The notes beneath the pieces are model-generated. The model ran no database searches and was not told the DNA's origin. It saw nothing but the letters and a program-made list of their open reading frames with translations. DNA of 64,000 bases from Chloracidobacterium sp. N. GTDB lineage: Bacteria; Acidobacteriota; Blastocatellia; Chloracidobacteriales; Chloracidobacteriaceae. Within the stretch, counting starts at the first letter, position 1; each line of letters opens with the position of its first letter. The stretch is from positions 1,347,501 to 1,411,500 of the forward strand of contig NZ_CP072642.1 of NCBI RefSeq assembly GCF_018304765.1. The letters run 5' to 3'. The position numbers were made by a program, and so were the translations under genes. This document shows, piece by piece, positions 9,126 through 18,432 of this stretch.

Positions 9126-11102
9126 TTACATCAGGCTGACCGCGCCGTGCAGAAACCACTGCATCAGGGTCAGGGCGCGGGTCAGGAGGCTGGCATTGGC
9201 GCGCGCGACAGAAAGGCGGGTACGACTGTTGTTGGCCGGGTTCATGTCCAGCCGCACCGTGTCATCCGGGTCAATGACCACGGAGAGCAACTCCCCTTCG
9301 GTCGTCAGGCGGTGGCGTTCGCTGCGGCCATCCCATGTTTCACGCCGCACACTGCCGTCGGCAAAACGCAGTTCGATGACCTGCGGCATGATGGCTTCGC
9401 CCTTGCGTACGAGGACGGCTTCACGGGCGTCAAGGGATTCAACGGCGTAGTCAAGCAGGGATGTGCCGCGAAAGTATTGGTCGAAAAACCAGGTGAGGTC
9501 TTCACCGGCAACTTCGGACGCTACATCGAAAAAATCCTCCGATGTCGGGTGCCTGAAGCGCCAGCGCATGAAGTAGGTGTGCAGGATGCGCTGCATCGTT
9601 TCGGAGCCAACGTAGCCCTCCAGCATCCTGAGCGTCAGGGCCGGGCGGGCGTAGGCATTGAAGGCATAGAGCGCCGGTTCCGGGAACTTCCAGCCGGGGG
9701 TGAGAATGGGCGCGCTCTGGATGCCGGCCGGCCCCAGAACGAACAACTGGACCCGCTGAAATGACCAGTCCGGGACACGCACCGGCAGGCGCCAGAAGGG
9801 GCGTCCGCCAAGACGTAACCACAGCTCCTGTTGTGTGGGATAATGCCGGGCCATGAGCGTGGCTTCGCAGTAGCTGTTGATGCCTTCGTCGAGCCAGGCT
9901 TCCTCAAACTCATTGCTGGCTACCATGCCGTACCAGTACTGGTGGCCGAACTCATGGATGAGAATGACTTCGGGCCCCAGCAGGTCATCGTCAGAGGCAT
10001 TGCGGCGTGTCCCGACGGTGATGAGCGTCGGATATTCCATGCCACTGGCGCCATCCGCGCCATGTGCTGGATCGACAATGGTGAGCGTTTCGTAAGGGTA
10101 GGGGCCAATCCGCCGGCCATAATCCTCCAGGGCAATCCGTGCCGCGCGAAAGTGGCGGGCCCGCTGGTCGGCATGTTCGGGCTGAAGCAGCAGGATGAGC
10201 CGCACCGGCGGCAGGTCAGGGACTTCAAAGCGTTCTTCCGCCACGATGAAATCCGGCGAGCAGGTCCAGGCAAAGTCGTGGACATCGCCCTGGACAAAGC
10301 GGTAGCGCATGCGTCCATCCGGCTGCGGCTGTCGTTCGCGCTCCACGCCGGTGGCGCCGACCTTGAAGCCGGCCGGCACGTCGAGCGTGACATCGTATTC
10401 GCCGAAATCGGCATAGAATTCCGTCGTCGCATGAAACTGGTGGCAGTTCCAGCCGGGAGTCGTCCGGCGGCGCATGCCAACCGGCTCATAGACACCCAGT
10501 TTGGGAAACCACTGGGCCACCATGAAGAAGTTGCCGTAGTAGCCGGTGCGGGCAAACACCTGGGGCAGTTTCGCCACAAACTCGATGTCGAGCGTGATCG
10601 AGCCGCCGGCCGGCACCGGCTGTGGCAGCACGACACGCCATACCGTCCGGTCGTCGGCGTTGTCATCGTCCGGGTGAATGAACTCGCCCAGTGGAAGCAG
10701 GTCAACACCATCTTCGGTGCGCATGCTGAGCAGGTCAATGGCGCCCGGAAAACGGGCATCCATGGCGTCGCCGCGCAGTTGTCCGCCCCCTGAACCACGC
10801 CGAAAGGAACTGTTTTCGTCGCGGAAGGCGTTGAGGTAGAGATGAAACTGCAAGTCCGGCACCGGATGGGGCGCCGGATTGCGCCAGGTCAGGCGCTCAC
10901 GTCCGTGGATTTCCTTTTTCCCGGTATCGAGTCGCGCGTCAATCTGGTAACGTACACGCCGATCCGAAAGCGGAGCCGTTTCCTGACGGTCGGTGGTCGC
11001 CGTGGCCGGCGGTGGCACAAGCCCGACGAACAGACAAAACAACACCAGACGCCACAGGCTTCTGATGGTTGGTAACGGGGTGGTCCGGGCAACAGGCAAC
11101 AT
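9126..11102 (-). CDS. M1-family zinc metallopeptidase, secreted or membrane-anchored
   Basis: A 658-residue protein. The start is ATG 11102, with AAAGG seven bases upstream; the frame is open to 11192 without family character. A hydrophobic segment at residues about 13-35 is a signal peptide or anchor. The zinc site is HEFGH at 383-387, with the third ligand glutamate 19 residues after the second histidine in EEAWLDEG, the M1 gluzincin arrangement. The upstream GASGMEYPT segment corresponds to the GAMEN aminopeptidase loop. The protein probably degrades peptides in the periplasm. It is divergent from the M48 peptidase gene, with 161 bp between them, and hisB follows closely. Confidence 0.9.
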   Translation of the reverse strand: MLPVARTTPLPTIRSLWRLVLFCLFVGLVPPPATATTDRQETAPLSDRRVRYQIDARLDTGKKEIHGRERLTWRNPAPHPVPDLQFHLYLNAFRDENSSFRRGSGGGQLRGDAMDARFPGAIDLLSMRTEDGVDLLPLGEFIHPDDDNADDRTVWRVVLPQPVPAGGSITLDIEFVAKLPQVFARTGYYGNFFMVAQWFPKLGVYEPVGMRRRTTPGWNCHQFHATTEFYADFGEYDVTLDVPAGFKVGATGVERERQPQPDGRMRYRFVQGDVHDFAWTCSPDFIVAEERFEVPDLPPVRLILLLQPEHADQRARHFRAARIALEDYGRRIGPYPYETLTIVDPAHGADGASGMEYPTLITVGTRRNASDDDLLGPEVILIHEFGHQYWYGMVASNEFEEAWLDEGINSYCEATLMARHYPTQQELWLRLGGRPFWRLPVRVPDWSFQRVQLFVLGPAGIQSAPILTPGWKFPEPALYAFNAYARPALTLRMLEGYVGSETMQRILHTYFMRWRFRHPTSEDFFDVASEVAGEDLTWFFDQYFRGTSLLDYAVESLDAREAVLVRKGEAIMPQVIELRFADGSVRRETWDGRSERHRLTTEGELLSVVIDPDDTVRLDMNPANNSRTRLSVARANASLLTRALTLMQWFLHGAVSLM

Positions 11103-11263
11103 TTTCAAACCTTTGGGAGCGTGGGACGTGTCAGAATACGCGGGGTGCAAACGGATGCCCGCTATGGTGGCATCCGCCGTTGCCGGCGACAAGCGTTGCC
11201 ACGAAAAGCCTTCTGTAGATCACTGTACGGGATAGAAGCTTTCAGCAGGGGAGGGAGTTCGGC

Positions 11264-12403
11264 ATGTTTTCAGGACGACGTTTTCACCGGCGGATGAGCT
11301 GGCTGCTTATCACCGGATTGCTCGTGGGTTCGGTTCTGCCCGTGGGGGTCCGGGCGGATGACAAGGACAAAAAGACCAACTCTCCGGTGACGCGCAAGCT
11401 CAGTGACAAGGAAAATCCCCTGATGATTGGCAAGCGCGACATCAACAAGGGGAGTCTGAACTTCTACTCGAAGGACAAGGAAATGGCGATTGGCGCCCAG
11501 TTGGCGGCCGAACTGGATCGCCAGCTCAAGTTCGTCACCGACCCCGTTGTGGTTGAATACATCAATCGCCTGGGCCAGACGATTGCTTCCAACTCGGATG
11601 CCAAAGTGCCCTTCACCATCAAGGTGGTGGATTCGCCCGAAGTCAATGCCTTTGCGCTGCCGGGTGGGTATTTTTACGTGAACAAGGGACTGATTCTGGC
11701 GGCCGACAATGAAGCCCAGATCGCCAGTGTGATGGCGCACGAAATTGCCCACGTTGCGGCGCGGCACGCCACGGAGCAGGTGTCGAAAGGACAGTTGGCG
11801 CAGTTCGGCATGATTCCGCTCATTTTTGTGGGGGGCGTGGCGGGCGTGTTGGTCGCCAATGCCGCCAATATCCTCGTGCCGCTGACCTTTCTCAAGTTCG
11901 GGCGCAATGCCGAGTTCGAGGCGGACATGCTCGGCGCGCAGTATGCCTGGGCGTCCGGCTATGACCCGGATGAGTTCATTGCGTTTTTTGAGAAACTCAA
12001 GGCCCAGCAGGACCCGAAGCAGAAAATTCCAACCGTGTTTTCGACACATCCGCCCACCGAGGAACGGGCCACCAAGATGCGCCAGTTGACGGCCGCTTTT
12101 CCGACGCGGGAGGAATACATCATCAGTTCTTCGGAATTTGCACGGGTGAAAGCCCGCCTGGGGGCAATTGCCCCGGATGCCGGGCGGCGCATCGGCCCCG
12201 GTGGCGGCAATGATCAGCCAAGCCGTCCGACGCTGCGGCGGCGGCAGCCGGATGCACCGCCGGAAGAGGATGACGAGATGAATACCCCGGCTGACCGTCC
12301 GCAGAAGTCTGAGCCGTCAAACCGTCCGACGCTGCGGCGGCGCACGGACAACAATCCCCCGCCTGACGATGGTTCACCGCTGAGTATGGCGAGTAGCGAG
12401 TAG
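11264..12403 (+). CDS. M48-family metalloprotease with signal peptide
   Basis: A 379-residue protein with a GGGAGGGAG ribosome-binding sequence before ATG 11264. A signal peptide spans about 1-31 (ends PVGVRADD). The protease domain holds HEIAH at 159-163 and the third zinc ligand E219 in EFEADMLGAQYAW. A hydrophobic stretch near 184-208 may insert in the membrane. The family includes BepA- and LoiP-like periplasmic proteases that check outer-membrane protein assembly. The C-terminal 70 residues are low-complexity, with RPTLRRR present twice in a Pro/Asp/Arg-rich context. The last five codons and the stop lie inside a heptanucleotide tandem repeat, so the extreme C-terminus may be a recent addition. 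Confidence 0.9.
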   Translation: MFSGRRFHRRMSWLLITGLLVGSVLPVGVRADDKDKKTNSPVTRKLSDKENPLMIGKRDINKGSLNFYSKDKEMAIGAQLAAELDRQLKFVTDPVVVEYINRLGQTIASNSDAKVPFTIKVVDSPEVNAFALPGGYFYVNKGLILAADNEAQIASVMAHEIAHVAARHATEQVSKGQLAQFGMIPLIFVGGVAGVLVANAANILVPLTFLKFGRNAEFEADMLGAQYAWASGYDPDEFIAFFEKLKAQQDPKQKIPTVFSTHPPTEERATKMRQLTAAFPTREEYIISSSEFARVKARLGAIAPDAGRRIGPGGGNDQPSRPTLRRRQPDAPPEEDDEMNTPADRPQKSEPSNRPTLRRRTDNNPPPDDGSPLSMASSE

Positions 12404-12493
12404 CGAGTGGCGAGTAGCGAGTAGCGAGTGGCGAGTGGCGAGTGGCGAGTGGAGAGTAGCGAGTGGCGAGTGGTGAGTAGCGAGTGGTGAGTG
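12389..12493. repeat. Heptanucleotide tandem repeat, about 15 copies of GCGAGTR
   Basis: Fifteen consecutive 7-bp units read GCGAGTA or GCGAGTG, with four divergent units (GAGAGTA, GTGAGTA and GTGAGTG twice... in the second half only). The array begins inside the last codons of the M48 protease gene, supplies its stop codon (12401-12403), and runs into the gap before glpK. Heptameric short tandem repeats are known from other bacteria such as cyanobacteria; the role here is unknown. The remaining 76 bases before glpK show no clear promoter. Confidence 0.95.
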
Positions 12494-12569
12494 GAAGGGG
12501 CAACCGGCCGGTCGTCCCTTCTTGCGCCGCCGAATTTTCGGTCACTATCACTGACATCAAAACCATTCC

Positions 12570-14093
12570 ATGCCGGGCCGTTACATTCTTGCACTCGATC
12601 AGGGCACGACCAGTTCACGTGCCATGGTGTTTGATGCCGAAGGGCGGGTGGTTGCCCTGGCCCAGCGTCCTTTTGAGCAGCTTTTTCCGCAGCCGGGCTG
12701 GGTCGAACATCGCCCTGAAGACATCTGGAACTCCCAGATTGGCGCGGCCCGTGAAGCCCTCCGCCTGGCCGGCATTACTGCACCGGAAGTGGTAGCCATT
12801 GGCGTCGCCAACCAGCGCGAAACCACGCTCGTCTGGGACCGAACCACAGGCGAGCCGCTTGGCAATGCCATTGTCTGGCAGTGCCGACGTACGGCTGCCC
12901 GCTGTGACGAACTGCGGCTGACTCCGGCAGCGCACCTGATTCAGTCCCGAACCGGCCTGCTCGTGGATGCCTATTTCTCCGCCAGCAAGGTCGAGTGGAT
13001 GCTGGAACGGATACCGACGGCGCGTGCACGGGCTGAAGCCGGCGACCTGGCCTTTGGTACGGTGGATAGCTGGCTGGTCTGGCAGTTGACCGGGAAACAG
13101 CGGCACGTGACGGATGTCACCAACGCCAGCCGTACGATGCTGTTTGACATTCACAAGCTGGCCTGGGATGACGAACTCTGTGGGTTGTTTTCCATACCCA
13201 AAGCCATGCTGCCGACGGTCATCCCGTCGAGCGGTGTGGTCAGTGAAACCGACCCGGAACTGTTCGGCGCGCCGATTCCCATTGCCGGGATGGCCGGCGA
13301 CCAGCAGGCGGCCCTGTTTGGGCAGATGTGTTCGCACATCGGCATGGCCAAGAACACCTACGGCACAGGGTGCTTTCTGTTGCTGCACACGGGCACGAAG
13401 CCGTGTCTTTCGCAGCAGGCGTTGCTGTCAACCGTGGCGTGGCAGTTGGGAGCGTCGCCGGCAGAGTATGCGCTGGAAGGGAGCGTCTTCATTGCCGGAG
13501 CGGCTGTGCAGTGGTTGCGCGACGGGCTTCAAATCATCGGCGGCGCGGCTGAAACGGAAGCTGTGGCGCGTTCCGTGCCGGACACCGACGGGGTGATGTT
13601 TGTGCCGGCGTTTGTCGGTCTTGGTGCGCCCTACTGGGACCCGCATGCCCGTGGCCTCATTACCGGACTGACCCGTGGCACGACACGGGCGCATCTCGTC
13701 CGCGCCGCACTCGAAGCCATTGCCTACCAGACCTGTGATGTCGTCGAAGCCATGCTGGCGGATGCCCGGCAGGCGCTCGGCGCCGGGTTCCGGCTGACCG
13801 AGCTGCGGGTTGACGGGGGAGCGGCGGCCAACGACTTCCTGATGCAGTTCCAGGCGGATGTTCTGGGTGTGCCGGTGATTCGTCCGACGGTGACGGAGAC
13901 GACTGCCGCCGGTGCGGCCTACCTGGCCGGGCTGGGAGTTGGTTTCTGGCGGGATGTGTCGGAAGTGGCCCGGATTTGGCAGCCGGAACGCACCTTTTCC
14001 CCTGCTCTTGACACGGACGCCCGACAGGCGGCCTATCAGGCGTGGCGGGCTGCTGTCCAACGCGCGCGTTCTTTCCCCGCGACTACCGAATAA
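12570..14093 (+). CDS. glpK: Glycerol kinase
   Basis: A 507-residue FGGY-family kinase that phosphorylates glycerol to sn-glycerol 3-phosphate. Family segments are clear: [18 protein letters not shown] at the start, [49 protein letters not shown], and [13 protein letters not shown]. The ATP-site region is [22 protein letters not shown]. Length matches E. coli GlpK (502). No glpF or glpD is adjacent. The ribosome-binding site is weak, and the leader directly follows the heptamer array. Confidence 0.97.
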   Translation: MPGRYILALDQGTTSSRAMVFDAEGRVVALAQRPFEQLFPQPGWVEHRPEDIWNSQIGAAREALRLAGITAPEVVAIGVANQRETTLVWDRTTGEPLGNAIVWQCRRTAARCDELRLTPAAHLIQSRTGLLVDAYFSASKVEWMLERIPTARARAEAGDLAFGTVDSWLVWQLTGKQRHVTDVTNASRTMLFDIHKLAWDDELCGLFSIPKAMLPTVIPSSGVVSETDPELFGAPIPIAGMAGDQQAALFGQMCSHIGMAKNTYGTGCFLLLHTGTKPCLSQQALLSTVAWQLGASPAEYALEGSVFIAGAAVQWLRDGLQIIGGAAETEAVARSVPDTDGVMFVPAFVGLGAPYWDPHARGLITGLTRGTTRAHLVRAALEAIAYQTCDVVEAMLADARQALGAGFRLTELRVDGGAAANDFLMQFQADVLGVPVIRPTVTETTAAGAAYLAGLGVGFWRDVSEVARIWQPERTFSPALDTDARQAAYQAWRAAVQRARSFPATTE

Positions 14094-14106
14094 CCTGCCA
14101 GAGTCA

Positions 14107-14439
14107 CTAGCGATGGTCGCCGTCCCCAGCGATAACACCCCGACCGGCGCGGGAGGCAAGTTTATCTAGGTTGGCGTGGGCCACCGCTTCGAGTGAGGCT
14201 TCCAGCTCGGTACAGATGGCGGCGACGTACCACAGCACGTCGCCCACCTCATCGAGCAACCGCTGGCGTTGTTCCGGGGAAAGGTGACCATTCTGGTCAC
14301 GGATGACCTTTTTGAGTTTGCCGGCGACTTCGCCGGCCTCGCTGGCCAGACCGAGAACGGGATAAACGAGATTGTTTCCCCGGTTGGGATAGGCTGCTGT
14401 ACGCCCGGCTGCCCGTTGGTATTCGTCCAGAGTCAGCAT
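14107..14439 (-). CDS. MazG-like nucleotide pyrophosphohydrolase
   Basis: A 110-residue all-alpha NTP pyrophosphohydrolase. The metal-binding motifs are ASEAGEVAGKLKK (ExxE) and LLDEVGDVLWYVAAI (ExxD), the single-domain MazG arrangement. Such enzymes cleave canonical or damaged nucleoside triphosphates to monophosphates (house-cleaning role); the preferred substrate is not evident. The start is ATG 14439, giving the family-like MLTLDEYQRAA; the upstream extension overlaps the sigma-factor gene. It begins 14 bases downstream of that gene's stop and is probably co-transcribed with it. Confidence 0.88.
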   Translation of the reverse strand: MLTLDEYQRAAGRTAAYPNRGNNLVYPVLGLASEAGEVAGKLKKVIRDQNGHLSPEQRQRLLDEVGDVLWYVAAICTELEASLEAVAHANLDKLASRAGRGVIAGDGDHR

Positions 14440-14453
14440 GGATGGGTGGTGAT

Positions 14454-15983
14454 TCAGAGGTGGAGTGCGTCGCGCAGTTTGCGGCTGCGGCTCGGATGGC
14501 TGAGCTTGGCCAGCGCGCGCATCTCGATCTGGCGAATGCGCTCGCGGGTCAACTGGAAGCGGGCGCCGATTTCCTCCAGCGTCCACTCACGTCCATCCGG
14601 CATGAGGCCAAACCGTAGCATGAGCACTTCCGACTCACGCGCCGAAAGCCGGCTGAGGGCTTCGCGCAGGTTCTGGGCCATTTCCACCGTCATGGACGCG
14701 CGGAGTGGGTCCTGGCTGTTCTGGTCCGGCAGCAGGTCGCCGAGGGAATGCTCTCCGTCGTCATCGGCCGTGGGCGTTTCAAGGGAGACGGGTTCCGTCA
14801 CCACATTGAGCACCTGCCGGACATCGTCCGCCGTAAGCCCAACCAAGGGAGCAATTTCTTCGGGCGTGGGGTCTTCGTCGCCGTTGGTTGTCATCTGGCG
14901 CAGCACCCGCCGGACACGGTTGACCCGGTCCACCATGTAGGTCGGCAGGCGAATGGTACGTGACTGGTTGGCAATGGCCAGTTGAATCGCCTGCTTGATC
15001 CACCACACGGCATAGGTCGAAAACTTGATGCCACGGCGCCAGTCAAACTTCTCAACGGCGCGGATCAGTCCGATATTGCCTTCCTGGATGAGGTCTTCCA
15101 TGGCGAGTCCGCGGCCCATGAAATCCCGCCCGATGAACACCACGAGCTTGAGATTGGACTCAATCATGCGCAGCTTGTAGGCTTCGGACTTCTGTCTGGT
15201 TTCAGCAAAACGTTTCCAGTCAGCAATGATGCCATCCAAGGGAAGGGCGCAGTTGCATTCCAGGTCACGAATACGCGCCCGAACCGTCTTGAGCTGATGC
15301 TTGAGGAGGCGGTTGGTCGCAGCATCGAGGGTCGTATCCTTGAGTCGGTATTCGAGCCGGGCGCGCTCCGCCTTGAGCGTCAGGGCCTCATCCACGACAT
15401 TGCCCCAGGCCAGTTCAACCCGCCGCCGGATGGTTTTGTTGAAAGGCAGCTTGTAGAGAATCCGCCCAATGCGGATGCGCAGCCGGTGGATATCGAGGTT
15501 GCGGCTGGTGTGTTTGTAGCCTGGTTGGGCCACCATGGCCCGAATCCCGGCATGCGCGGCTTCAATGGCCGCAAATTTTTCGCACAGTGCGCGCTCCTGC
15601 CGTTCATCGAGGTCTGGTTTGAGCGGCGCTTCGCAGCGTTCGCCATCGGCTTCGTCCTCTCCCCGTGGCAGAACGAGCAGGTCGGAAAGTCGCAGCCCTT
15701 CGCTTTGCAGGTTTTTGGCCAACTGCACGACGTAGGCCGCCACCGGCAGCGCCCGTGACAGCATGCGGGCCGCACGGCGTTCATACCGCTCCATTTCGCG
15801 GGCCACGAACGTTTCTTCCTGTCGTGTCAGCAGGGTCGTGTGCGACAGTGATTTGAGATATACCGAAATGGTATCACTCGCCTCATCGTCCGCTGTGTCT
15901 GTGACCGAAATTTCTTCGCCTTCCATTGCGGAAAAGCCTTCTTCACCGGAATCCAGCTCGTAACGCATTGCATTGTGGCTCAT
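14454..15983 (-). CDS. RNA polymerase sigma-70 family factor (RpoD-like, no region 1.1)
   Basis: A 509-residue sigma factor that directs RNA polymerase to promoters. Region 1.2 is near 40-75 (DTISVYLKSLSHTTLLTRQEE). A spacer of nearly 200 residues follows, as in primary sigma factors. Region 2 begins SNLKLVVFIGRDFMGRGL, with AMEDLIQEGNIGLIRAVEKF and FSTYAVWWIKQAIQLAIANQ (2.3-2.4). Region 4 has LSARESEVLMLRFGL, the HTH in TLEEIGARFQLTRERIRQIE, and a normal C-terminus. The start is ATG 15983. No acidic region 1.1 is seen, and the 2.4 residues differ slightly from the usual RpoD form. It could be the housekeeping factor or a group 2 paralogue. It has a 249-bp leader in which I see no clear element. 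Confidence 0.92.
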   Translation of the reverse strand: MSHNAMRYELDSGEEGFSAMEGEEISVTDTADDEASDTISVYLKSLSHTTLLTRQEETFVAREMERYERRAARMLSRALPVAAYVVQLAKNLQSEGLRLSDLLVLPRGEDEADGERCEAPLKPDLDERQERALCEKFAAIEAAHAGIRAMVAQPGYKHTSRNLDIHRLRIRIGRILYKLPFNKTIRRRVELAWGNVVDEALTLKAERARLEYRLKDTTLDAATNRLLKHQLKTVRARIRDLECNCALPLDGIIADWKRFAETRQKSEAYKLRMIESNLKLVVFIGRDFMGRGLAMEDLIQEGNIGLIRAVEKFDWRRGIKFSTYAVWWIKQAIQLAIANQSRTIRLPTYMVDRVNRVRRVLRQMTTNGDEDPTPEEIAPLVGLTADDVRQVLNVVTEPVSLETPTADDDGEHSLGDLLPDQNSQDPLRASMTVEMAQNLREALSRLSARESEVLMLRFGLMPDGREWTLEEIGARFQLTRERIRQIEMRALAKLSHPSRSRKLRDALHL

Positions 15984-16232
15984 GGATGTCGAGTCTCCAA
16001 AAAGTACCGCCTGGGAACGACGCTCCACAGGTCCAACCGGTGGTTATTCAACGGCGCAGATGTTGCTCCAAGCCAGAGGCACATCGCCGATGAGGATGTC
16101 CACACCTCTCATCCCACAGGAGATGTCTGTCCGAAAAAACAAATGTTGCCGCCAAGGTGAAACACCAGATGCACAGGGGAAGCATCAAGTGTGTGTCATC
16201 GTACGCTTGCTTCCGCGAGGTGTAAACGTGAG

Positions 16233-17450
16233 TTACCGTACGTTATCCGTATGCGCGCGATGGTTCATTCGGCGTTGACTGAGTTGTTGTTCGAGAAGCG
16301 TTGCGACTTCGGTAAAACGGGCGTCCCAGGTTTTGTCACGCACGGCCATCTGACGCCGGTCAGCCTCGGCTGGTGTGTCGGTGGTCAAGCAGGCCTCGAC
16401 GTGACGAATGAAGTCATCGGGCGTTCGGGCAATGCGGATGACATCCGCCATTGGCTCGAACTCAGGAATGGGGACAATCACGACCGGTTTGCCGGTGGCC
16501 AGGTATTCCCGGACTTTGGTCGCACTTGTGTATTTGACAATGTCGTGCGTAGCGTCTTTGGGAACGATGCAGACATCGAAGTGCGCTGCAAAGGCCGGGA
16601 GATCGGCGTACGGCTGAGCCGGGATGAAGTGAACGTTCGGTAAGTCCTCGATGCGGAGTGGCGCTGTTTTGTTCCCAATAAAAACAAACTGCCAGTCCGG
16701 CCGATGGCGACTCACATATTCGACAAGCGACTGATCAATCTGCCAGCGTTCAATCGCCCCGAAAAAACCCAGAATGGGTTTTCCCAGGCGTTTGATCGGC
16801 GCAAGGGGAAGGGGACATTCCCACTGACGGAAGCGGGCGGCGGCGAAGTGCTCGAAATCAACGGCCTGTTCAAGCAGGACGGATTTCTCGCGCCCCTGCC
16901 GGGCGTCGGCGAGCAGCTTCCACCCGTGGTAGAACACAAGGTCCGCCGCTGCAATGAGTTCCTCATGAAGCTGGCGAATGAAGGCGACGTGCCCACCTGT
17001 GTCCACCGGATTGGCATCATATTTATCCGAAACGTGATATGCAACCAGAGATTCGTTGAACTGGCCCACCATATCCCGCGCCGTGGGGATGGCAATCCAC
17101 AGGATGGGCTTCTCGATACGCAGCCAGCGCAGAAGCCATCGGATTTGACAGACCAGGAGCCAGTGGTTGATCCGCCGCCAAGCAGGGTTTGAAAAAAAAG
17201 GTGACACAATGGGCGTCACCACCCAGATGCCTTCCGGGGTGCGGCGAAGGTACTTCACATAGCTGTGCAGTTTGCGCCGGATTTTGGTGAACAGTTCGGG
17301 GCTGCCCAGTCCGGGCAGCCCCATCGAGATCGAGTTGACGAACACCACCTGATTGTCACGCGCAAAGCGCTTCATGAGGTGGTTGTTGGCGTGTGGGTGG
17401 TGATACCACCAGTCTTCTCCACCGAAGCAGAGAATGGCGCGCCCTTTCAT
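16233..17450 (-). CDS. Glycosyltransferase, GT-B fold (GT4-like)
   Basis: A 405-residue protein starting MKGRAILCFGGEDWWYHHPH. The C-terminal half has the GT-B donor-binding pattern: KPILGFFGAIERWQIDQSL, WQFVFIGNK, LPNVHFIPAQPYADLPAF, then FDVCIVPKDATHDIVKYTSATKVREYLATGKPVV, the EX7E-like region of GT1/GT4 enzymes. It probably transfers a sugar from a nucleotide donor in surface polysaccharide or glycolipid synthesis; acceptor and sugar are unknown. The start ATG overlaps the stop of the upstream FHA gene in a TCAT/ATGA arrangement, so the two are translationally coupled. Confidence 0.87.
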   Translation of the reverse strand: MKGRAILCFGGEDWWYHHPHANNHLMKRFARDNQVVFVNSISMGLPGLGSPELFTKIRRKLHSYVKYLRRTPEGIWVVTPIVSPFFSNPAWRRINHWLLVCQIRWLLRWLRIEKPILWIAIPTARDMVGQFNESLVAYHVSDKYDANPVDTGGHVAFIRQLHEELIAAADLVFYHGWKLLADARQGREKSVLLEQAVDFEHFAAARFRQWECPLPLAPIKRLGKPILGFFGAIERWQIDQSLVEYVSRHRPDWQFVFIGNKTAPLRIEDLPNVHFIPAQPYADLPAFAAHFDVCIVPKDATHDIVKYTSATKVREYLATGKPVVIVPIPEFEPMADVIRIARTPDDFIRHVEACLTTDTPAEADRRQMAVRDKTWDARFTEVATLLEQQLSQRRMNHRAHTDNVR

Positions 17451-18391
17451 CGAAACAGGAAAAGGTAAGCCAAAACTGCCACCGCGATGAGCAGCAGGAG
17501 AACCACGGCCCCGCCGATGGCAATGAACAGGATGAGATTCGATTTTTTGCCAGCCTCCGCTGGTGCGGAGGGCACCACCGACGGGTCAACCCCCACGGGG
17601 GCCACATAACCGGCTGGTGGCGTGTAGGGCGGAGGCGCGGCTTCAAACGGTCGGTTCTGAGCTGCCTGGGCAACGGTTGCCGCCTCAAACGCTGGAAGAG
17701 GTGGTGGCAGCGGTGGTGGTGGGGGGAGCTCTGGTGGGTTTCCACCTGGCTGTGGGCCTCCAAAAACAGTTTCCGCCTCGCTTGGCGAAGGGGCGGATGC
17801 TGGCGCCGGCCGGTCATTCGCAACCGTAGATTTGCGTGAGAGCGTGACATCGCTGCCACCGGTCGCCATTGCCGGAGTGGGGGGCAGGGTTGCCGCCTCA
17901 AAGCGATCAACCGGCGACACTTGGGCTTCCGATTGACGAATGAAGTTGAAGCGGACTTTTGGTCCGCCCACCCCGAACTCAATCACATCCGTATCCTGAA
18001 GTCTGACTTCCGTCACCCGCTGCCCATTGTGGTACGTCCCATTGCTGCTGCCGACATCCCGGAGGACATAAGCTCCCCCCTCGTGCAGGATTTGTGCGTG
18101 GCGTGTGGAAGCCAGTTGATCCTGAAGGGCCAGGGGAAGGGTGCTGTTGGGGTCACGCCCAATCGTGGCCGGAAACGTCGTCAGCTTGACGCTTTCGCCT
18201 TTGCGTAGCCCGGAGAGAAAGACGGCTTCGAGTCCGATCACCATAGGGGATTTGGTCTCCACTGGGGGGGCACTCACCAAGGTTGCCAGGTTGCTGGTGG
18301 AGCCGGGCATGGGCGGTTTGAGGGGGGTGCCACAGGATTTGCAAAACTTGGCATCGTCACGATTCTGCGCCCCACAGTTCGGACAAATCAT
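17447..18391 (-). CDS. Zinc-ribbon and FHA domain membrane protein
   Basis: A 314-residue protein. ATG 18391 is chosen because an AGAGG sequence lies upstream and the zinc ribbon starts at once (CPNCG, C3/C6, and CKSCG, C17/C20). An FHA domain spans about 52-150, with GRDPNS near 78-83 and the phosphothreonine-binding SSNGTYHNGQ at 115-124. A Pro/Ala-rich linker follows. The C-terminus is a single membrane helix (LILFIAIGGAVVLLLLIAVAVL) with almost nothing after it, so the protein is tail-anchored with the FHA domain in the cytoplasm. FHA domains read Ser/Thr phosphorylation; the kinase is not in this window. Coupled to the following glycosyltransferase, it may place a phospho-signal on envelope glycan synthesis. 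Confidence 0.88.
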   Translation of the reverse strand: MICPNCGAQNRDDAKFCKSCGTPLKPPMPGSTSNLATLVSAPPVETKSPMVIGLEAVFLSGLRKGESVKLTTFPATIGRDPNSTLPLALQDQLASTRHAQILHEGGAYVLRDVGSSNGTYHNGQRVTEVRLQDTDVIEFGVGGPKVRFNFIRQSEAQVSPVDRFEAATLPPTPAMATGGSDVTLSRKSTVANDRPAPASAPSPSEAETVFGGPQPGGNPPELPPPPPLPPPLPAFEAATVAQAAQNRPFEAAPPPYTPPAGYVAPVGVDPSVVPSAPAEAGKKSNLILFIAIGGAVVLLLLIAVAVLAYLFLFR

Positions 18392-18432
18392 GACCTCGTT
18401 ACCTCTCTTCGGTGACAGCACCGCGTCAAGGT

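Noticed and set aside
15984-16232. tRNA or small RNA in the sigma-factor leader
   Set aside because: No cloverleaf, TTCGA-like T loop or strong stem followed by T-run was found.
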